Of a stretch of DNA of 18,112 nucleotides, positions 14,233-18,112 are shown one piece after another; the first letter of the stretch is position 1, and every line of letters begins with the position of its first letter. The notes under the pieces were generated by a model, which ran no database searches, was not told where the DNA came from, and saw only the letters and a list, made by a program, of their open reading frames with translations. The stretch comes from JBBRUG01 sp038247995 (GTDB lineage Bacteria; Chloroflexota; Chloroflexia; Chloroflexales; Chloroflexaceae): assembly GCA_038247995.1 (NCBI GenBank), contig JBBRUG010000092.1, positions 1 through 18,112 of the forward strand, in the 5' to 3' direction. The position numbers were made by a program, and so were the translations under genes.

Positions 14233-14289
14233 ACGCCCGCCTGCGCGGGCGTGACAGAAAGTTCGTGTCGTTCCCGCGCAGGCGGGAAC
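14233..14289. repeat. Paired-palindrome (REP/BIME-like) repeat, copy 2
   Basis: ACGCCCGC (14233-14240) pairs with GCGGGCGT (14245-14252), loop CTGC; then GTTCCCGC (14270-14277) pairs with GCGGGAAC (14282-14289), loop GCAG. Layout and orientation match the copy at 12838, so the two copies flank the DUF2470-nitroreductase gene as direct repeats. Confidence 0.7.
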
Positions 14290-14320
14290 GCAGACTCGTG
14301 GCTTGAAAGGATTGGGAGCA

Positions 14321-14707
14321 ATGTTCGGCAAAGAACCACAGATCGCGATGGGCGTTGGTGCCCTGCTCTGCGTGATTGGCCTGCTCAGCCGTGTGCTGAG
14401 CGACTCCACCAGCGTGACGGTGCTTATTCCGCTCTTCTTCGGCGCGCTGCTGCTGTTGCTCGGCTGGCTGGCGCTGGCCCCGCAACGGACCAAACTGATG
14501 ATGCATGCTGTGGCGGCGCTGGCGCTACTTGGCGCGCTTGGCTCACTCAACGTCGTGCCGGCGCTGATCGCGTTGGCGACGGGGGGAGCCGAGGCCAGCC
14601 TGGTCTCCATTCTGGCGCGCAGTAGCATGCTGCTGCTCTGCGGCGGGCTGCTGGGCGTCTGCATCGCCTCATTTGTGCGCACCCGGCGTATGCGTGCCAG
14701 TGGGTGA
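14321..14707 (+). CDS. Small four-helix membrane protein, function unknown
   Basis: A 128-residue, strongly hydrophobic protein. Four membrane segments are visible: about residues 8-26 (MGVGALLCVIGLLSRVL region), 34-53 (VLIPLFFGALLLLLGWLAL), 61-83 (MMHAVAALALLGALGSLNVV) and 97-118 (SSMLLLCGGLLGVCIASFV), followed by a basic tail RTRRMRASG, which suggests the C-terminus faces the cytoplasm. The ATG at 14321 has AAAGG about 10 bases upstream; an in-frame TTG at 14303 is less likely. No charged residues that would suggest a transport path are seen inside the helices. It lies just after a repeat element and before an iron transport operon. I do not recognise a family beyond a general small membrane protein. 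Confidence 0.7.
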   Translation: MFGKEPQIAMGVGALLCVIGLLSRVLSDSTSVTVLIPLFFGALLLLLGWLALAPQRTKLMMHAVAALALLGALGSLNVVPALIALATGGAEASLVSILARSSMLLLCGGLLGVCIASFVRTRRMRASG

Positions 14708-14975
14708 GTGGTGGGTGGATCACGCCTGAACCCTGACCCCTGAATCCTATTCCCGCAGCCCTTGCGCACGCAGGATCACGCCAGCATACACTTTTTCGCG
14801 GGCGGTTCACGCAGATCGCTGCGGAACGCCTGAATGTTTGCAGACTCTCGGCTGCACTGTCCAAGGCATTCATTTGGAAAGGAGGAGCGATGCGGTTCGG
14901 CTGATACAACGCAATCGTGAACGGTGCAATCGTACGTTTCTGAATCATATCGAGGCTAGATGAAGGAGTTCTTCG
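14708..14975. other. Intergenic region ahead of the Fe(III) transport operon
   Basis: No full gene is seen in these 268 bases. It holds a four-codon minigene at 14890, the 10-mer ACGGTGCAAT at 14921 that is shared with the divergent region near 5502, and GAAGGAG (14962-14968), the ribosome site of the next gene. No convincing -35/-10 pair was found by eye. Confidence 0.5.
14890..14904 (+). other. Four-codon minigene (Met-Arg-Phe-Gly) with strong ribosome site
   Basis: AAAGGAGG (14878-14885) precedes an ATG at 14890 by 4 bases, and the frame stops after four codons at 14902-14904. It may be a leader minigene acting on the mRNA of the iron operon, or the start of a decayed gene. Confidence 0.25.
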
Positions 14976-16027
14976 ATGAAATCCCTGGCTCAACGCCTGA
15001 TCGCAGGCCTGTTCGTTCCGCTCACCCTGGCCCTGCTGCTGATCGGTAGCGTCCACCCGGTTGCCGCGCAGTCGGCGCCGCAAGTCGTCAATATTTACTC
15101 GGCTCGCCACTATGGTGCAATGGAGCCGGTATTCCAGCGATTTACCGAGGAGACCGGCATCGAGGTGCGCCTGTCGCAGGGGTCGGTTCAGTCGTTGATC
15201 GAGCGGTTACGTGCTGAGGGCAGCCGCACCCCAGCCGATATCCTCTTCACGATCGATGCCGGCAGTCTCTGGACCGCCGCTCAGGAGGGTCTGCTCCAGC
15301 CGATCGATTCGGCCGTGCTCCGCGAGAACATCCCAGCTAACCTGCGCGACTCCCAGGGACGCTGGTTCGGTCTAACCCAGCGCGCCCGCGTCATCGTCTA
15401 CAATCCCAACAAGGTTCGCCCTTCAGAACTCTCCACCTATGCCGCCCTGGGCGACCGCAAGTGGCGGAACCGGCTCTGCCTACGTCCGAGTTCGCACATC
15501 TACACCCAATCCCTGGTCTCCAGCTTCGTCTCCTTGCACGGCGAGAAGGTGACTGAGGAGCAGATCATTCGGCCGTGGGTGCGTAACAACCCGCGGTTCA
15601 TCGATAGCGACACCCGCATTCTGGAGACGATCGCGGCGGGTGGTTGTGATGTCGGCATCACAACCATTACTACGTCGCTCAGCAACTGGCTCGCAACCCC
15701 AACTTTCCGGTGCGGATCTTCTGGCCGAACCAGAACGAGGCCGGCACTGTCGTCAACATGTCGGGCATGGGCGTGACCTCCTCCGCCCGCAACCGCGACA
15801 ATGCTGTACGGCTGCTCGAATGGCTCTCCGTGAACGGGCAAGGCCAGGGCGCGACCCCCGACACGCTCTCGGGAGGCAACTATGAGTTCCCTGTCAACCC
15901 GGCAGCGCCAGTGCACCCGATCGTCGCCGGCTTCGGCAGCTTCAAGATCGATTCGCAGCCAAAGAGTGAACTGGGGCGGTTCCAGCCTGCGGCAATCAGG
16001 CTGATGGAGCGGGCTGGCCATCGCTAA
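14976..16027 (+). pseudogene. Fe(III) ABC transporter substrate-binding protein (FbpA/FutA type), frameshifted
   Basis: The full reading would be about 350 residues, normal for the family. GAAGGAG lies 7 bases before the ATG. Residues 1-32 form a Sec signal peptide ending near PVAAQ. The mature start has NIYSARHYGAMEPVFQRFTE, the iron-binding His-Tyr region of FutA-like proteins. Near 15660-15664 the frame breaks: one frame runs to GGCDVGIT (about residue 229) and then becomes nonsense, stopping at 15776, while the -1-base frame continues as NHYYVAQQLARNPNFPVRIF from 15662 and ends correctly at 16027 with the expected NMSGMGVTSSARNRDNAVRL stretch. One base appears lost between ACA and AAC. 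The Tyr-Tyr pair, a known Fe(III) ligand set, lies just after the break. Recent mutation or a sequencing/assembly error are both possible; no slippery heptamer is evident. Permease and ATPase genes follow. Confidence 0.85.
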
Positions 16028-16040
16028 GTAGCCTAGCGTG

Positions 16041-16080
16041 GGGGAACCGGCTTCCTCTCAAGAAAGAAAGCCGGTTTCTC
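16041..16080 (+). terminator. Stem-loop between binding-protein and permease genes
   Basis: GGGGAACCGGCTT (16041-16053) pairs with AAGCCGGTTTCTC (16068-16080) over 13 positions, two of them G-U type, with a 14-base loop. Few T residues follow, so it is likely a leaky terminator or RNA-stabilising hairpin that keeps the binding protein in excess over the permease. Confidence 0.5.
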
Positions 16081-16108
16081 CGCACACCTCTTAAAAAGAT
16101 CCTCAACA

Positions 16109-17719
16109 ATGCACCGAGTCATCCATCCTCTGCTCTTTGGTCTCGCCATGGCACTTGTGGCGCCGCTGCTCGTAGTGGCGCTGAATCTACTCAGCCCTAG
16201 CCGAGAGATCTGGGCGCATCTCTGGGAAACCCGGCTGATCGAGATGGTGATCCAGACCATATTGCTGGTCGGCGCGGTGGCCCTGGGTACCCTGATGCTT
16301 GGCGTCGGCCTGGCCTGGCTGGTCAGCGCCTACATCTTTCCAGGGCGCGGTGTCCTTGCCTGGCTACTGGTGCTGCCCCTCGCGATGCCGGGCTACGTCC
16401 TGGGCTTTGTCTTCATGGCCACCTTCGACTTCGCCGGCCCGGTACAATCGGCGCTGCGATCTTGGTTCGGCCCGGAGGTCTGGTTTCCCGAGATCCGCTC
16501 AGTCGGTGGGGCTGCTATTGTGCTGAGCCTGGTCTGGTATCCGTATGTCTATCTACTAGCGCGGGCTGCCTTCGCCGAGCAGTCGTCCGCGACACTCGAT
16601 GCGGCCCGAGCGATGGGCATTAACGGCGCGCAGCGCTTCTTCCGGCTGGTGCTGCCGCTCGCGCGGCCCTCGCTGGTAGCTGGCGTCACGCTGGTAATGC
16701 TTGAAACGCTCACCGACTTCGCCACTGTGCGCTACTTCAATGTCATGACGCTCAGCGAAGGCGTGTATCGAATCTGGGAAGGCATGATGGATCGCGATGC
16801 CGCCCTTGAACTGGCGACGTTGCTGCTGCTCTTCGCGCTCGGCCTGATCCTGCTCGAGCGCGCCTTGCGTGGTCAGGCGCGCTACACCCAGGCCGGTGTC
16901 ACGATGCAGCGCCTCGTGCCAAAGCCGCTCTCCGGTTGGCGTGCGGTCGCCGCACCGGCGCTCTGTTGGCTCGTTCTAAGCATGGCCTTTCTCCTGCCGG
17001 TTGCGCAACTCGTCGCCTGGACCGTGGCTGAGCTACGCAACCCCACATTGCCGACTGCCGACGGGGTTGCCTGGCGTTACATCGGTGTGAGCGTAAGCCT
17101 GGCGGGTGGCGCAGCGGCCCTGGCGGTGCTGGTAGCTCTGCTTCTGGCGAGTGGCAGTCGTTTGGGCGCGGGCCGGTTTGTGCGCGGCACAATCCGCCTT
17201 GCGACCCTCGGCTATGCCATGCCCGGCGCCGTTGTTGCCGTCGGAACGCTGACCCTGCTCGCCGCCTTCGACGAGATGCTCTTCGTGGCGGGCTGGTCGG
17301 GCGGGTTGCTATTGACCGGATCGATCTTCGGGCTGATCTACGCCTACCTGGTGCGCTTCCTGGCGATCGCCTACGGCAGCGCCGACGCGAGCCTGGAAAA
17401 GATCACCCCCCGCCTGGTTGAGGCGGCGCGCTGTCTGGGCGCCGGACGGCTGCGGATCGTCGGGCGCATCCATACGCCATTGGTAGGCGCCGGGTTGCTG
17501 GCCGGGGCCATCCTGGTCTTCGTCGACGTGATGAAAGAGTTACCAGCGACGCTGCTGTTACGACCGTTCGGGATGGATACGCTGTCGATCTGGACCTACA
17601 TGCTCGCCGCCGAGTCGTTCTGGCAGGCGGCGGCTATTCCGGCGCTGCTCATCGTGGGCGTGGGCATCATCCCCGTGGCGCTGCTGGTTCGCGCAGGTGA
17701 ACGAGAGGTAGCGTCATGA
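16109..17719 (+). CDS. Fe(III) ABC transporter permease (FbpB/FutB type)
   Basis: A 536-residue inner-membrane permease made of two homologous halves, the usual size for FbpB. It has about twelve membrane segments; the first is at residues 7-28 (LLFGLAMALVAPLLVVALNL). Each half ends with an EAA loop that docks the ATPase: DAARAMGINGAQRFFRLVLP (about residues 164-183) and EAARCLGAGRLRIVGRIHTP (about 437-456). It would pass Fe(III) taken from the binding protein into the cytoplasm. The ribosome site before the ATG at 16109 is weak, in line with low expression. It overlaps the following ATPase gene by ATGA. The preceding gene is the frameshifted binding protein. Sulfate, thiosulfate or polyamine importers have related permeases, but the two-half fusion and the binding protein favour iron. 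Confidence 0.9.
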   Translation: MHRVIHPLLFGLAMALVAPLLVVALNLLSPSREIWAHLWETRLIEMVIQTILLVGAVALGTLMLGVGLAWLVSAYIFPGRGVLAWLLVLPLAMPGYVLGFVFMATFDFAGPVQSALRSWFGPEVWFPEIRSVGGAAIVLSLVWYPYVYLLARAAFAEQSSATLDAARAMGINGAQRFFRLVLPLARPSLVAGVTLVMLETLTDFATVRYFNVMTLSEGVYRIWEGMMDRDAALELATLLLLFALGLILLERALRGQARYTQAGVTMQRLVPKPLSGWRAVAAPALCWLVLSMAFLLPVAQLVAWTVAELRNPTLPTADGVAWRYIGVSVSLAGGAAALAVLVALLLASGSRLGAGRFVRGTIRLATLGYAMPGAVVAVGTLTLLAAFDEMLFVAGWSGGLLLTGSIFGLIYAYLVRFLAIAYGSADASLEKITPRLVEAARCLGAGRLRIVGRIHTPLVGAGLLAGAILVFVDVMKELPATLLLRPFGMDTLSIWTYMLAAESFWQAAAIPALLIVGVGIIPVALLVRAGEREVAS

Positions 17720-18112
17720 AGTCTGCGATCACCCTCGGCAAGGTGCGAAAAACATACGCCGGCGGCGTCTGCGCCGTAGATGAGGTATCGCTGCAGGTGG
17801 CCGAGGGAACGTTGTTGGCGCTGCTTGGTCCAAGCGGCTGCGGCAAGACAACGACCCTGCGCTTGATCGCAGGCCTGGAGCGACCGGACGAGGGGACGGT
17901 GTGGATTAGCGGGCGAGAAGTGGCCGGTGCGGGGATGTGGGTTGAGCCAGAGCAGCGCCGGGTCGGGTTGGTGTTTCAAGATGGCGCCCTCTTCCCGCAC
18001 CTTACTGTCGCCGATAACATCACCTTCGCATTCAATCGGCGGCAACGCACTGAACAGTCCGGTCGATTGGGCGAGTTGCTGGCGCTGGTGGGGCTTGAGG
18101 GTCTGGAACACC
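17716..18112 (+). CDS. Fe(III) ABC transporter ATP-binding protein (FbpC/FutC type), cut by window edge
   Basis: The first 132 codons of an ABC ATPase. The ATG overlaps the permease stop as ATGA. Walker A GPSGCGKTT lies near residues 38-46, followed by LRLIAGLERPDEGTVWISGR and the Q-loop in RRVGLVFQDGALFPHLTVAD. These are typical of the CysA/PotA/FbpC group of importer ATPases. The signature motif, Walker B and any C-terminal regulatory domain lie outside the window. It would energise the permease encoded just upstream. Confidence 0.9.
   Translation, partial: MKSAITLGKVRKTYAGGVCAVDEVSLQVAEGTLLALLGPSGCGKTTTLRLIAGLERPDEGTVWISGREVAGAGMWVEPEQRRVGLVFQDGALFPHLTVADNITFAFNRRQRTEQSGRLGELLALVGLEGLEH

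Noticed and set aside
12838..14289. CRISPR array
   Set aside because: The repeats are self-complementary pairs over 1.4 kb apart, not regularly spaced short repeats with spacers, and no cas gene is present.
16028..16108. Extra small gene between the binding protein and permease
   Set aside because: The 81 bases are mostly a 13-pair stem-loop and have no credible ORF.

Overview
The window is GC-rich bacterial DNA. Its gene style points to Chloroflexota, most likely class Chloroflexia (filamentous, Roseiflexus/Chloroflexus/Herpetosiphon-like). The clues are a lipoprotein with a long Ala-Pro-Thr linker, AGGAGG ribosome-binding sites, short overlapping operons and paired GC-rich palindromic repeats. 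The taxonomic call is inference; no rRNA or marker gene is present.

Layout. (1) Positions 1-5410, minus strand: a transport operon read leftward. It holds two ABC-exporter-fold half-transporters of the kind that form heterodimers (CydDC / IrtAB / YbtPQ type), then a FecB-like lipoprotein binding protein, then a FecCD permease cut by the window edge. (2) Positions 5411-5643: a divergent control region with palindromes. (3) Positions 5644-11587, plus strand: a compact RiPP (ribosomally made, post-translationally modified peptide) locus. It contains a 50-residue precursor with one Cys in a Cys-Asn-His-Asn-His motif and a very acidic tail, a leader-binding/E1-like protein, an NADPH-FMN reductase-like flavoprotein, an S15/CocE-type hydrolase, and two tandem YcaO proteins. 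(4) Positions 11631-12744: a Crp-type regulator with its own strong promoter. (5) Positions 12745-14320: a DUF2470-nitroreductase fusion gene bracketed by two copies of a paired-palindrome repeat. (6) Positions 14321-14707: a small membrane protein. (7) Positions 14976-18112: an Fe(III) ABC importer (FbpABC/FutABC type) whose binding-protein gene carries a one-base frameshift next to its iron-binding tyrosine pair, followed by the permease and a truncated ATPase.

How the parts may work together. The YcaO/E1-like pair would cyclise the single cysteine of the precursor to a thiazoline (or alter a backbone amide), the flavoprotein could supply redox chemistry, and the S15 hydrolase could trim the leader, possibly at the Ala-Pro step just before the Cys. 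A Cys-azoline followed by two histidines would make a good metal ligand. The divergent operon combines a FecBCD-like importer with an IrtAB/YbtPQ-like pair, the transporter set expected for a metallophore, and an Fe(III) importer lies downstream. My central hypothesis is therefore a ribosomally made metallophore or metal-binding peptide system that I cannot match to a characterised RiPP family. The gene families are read from visible motifs; the metallophore role is inference.
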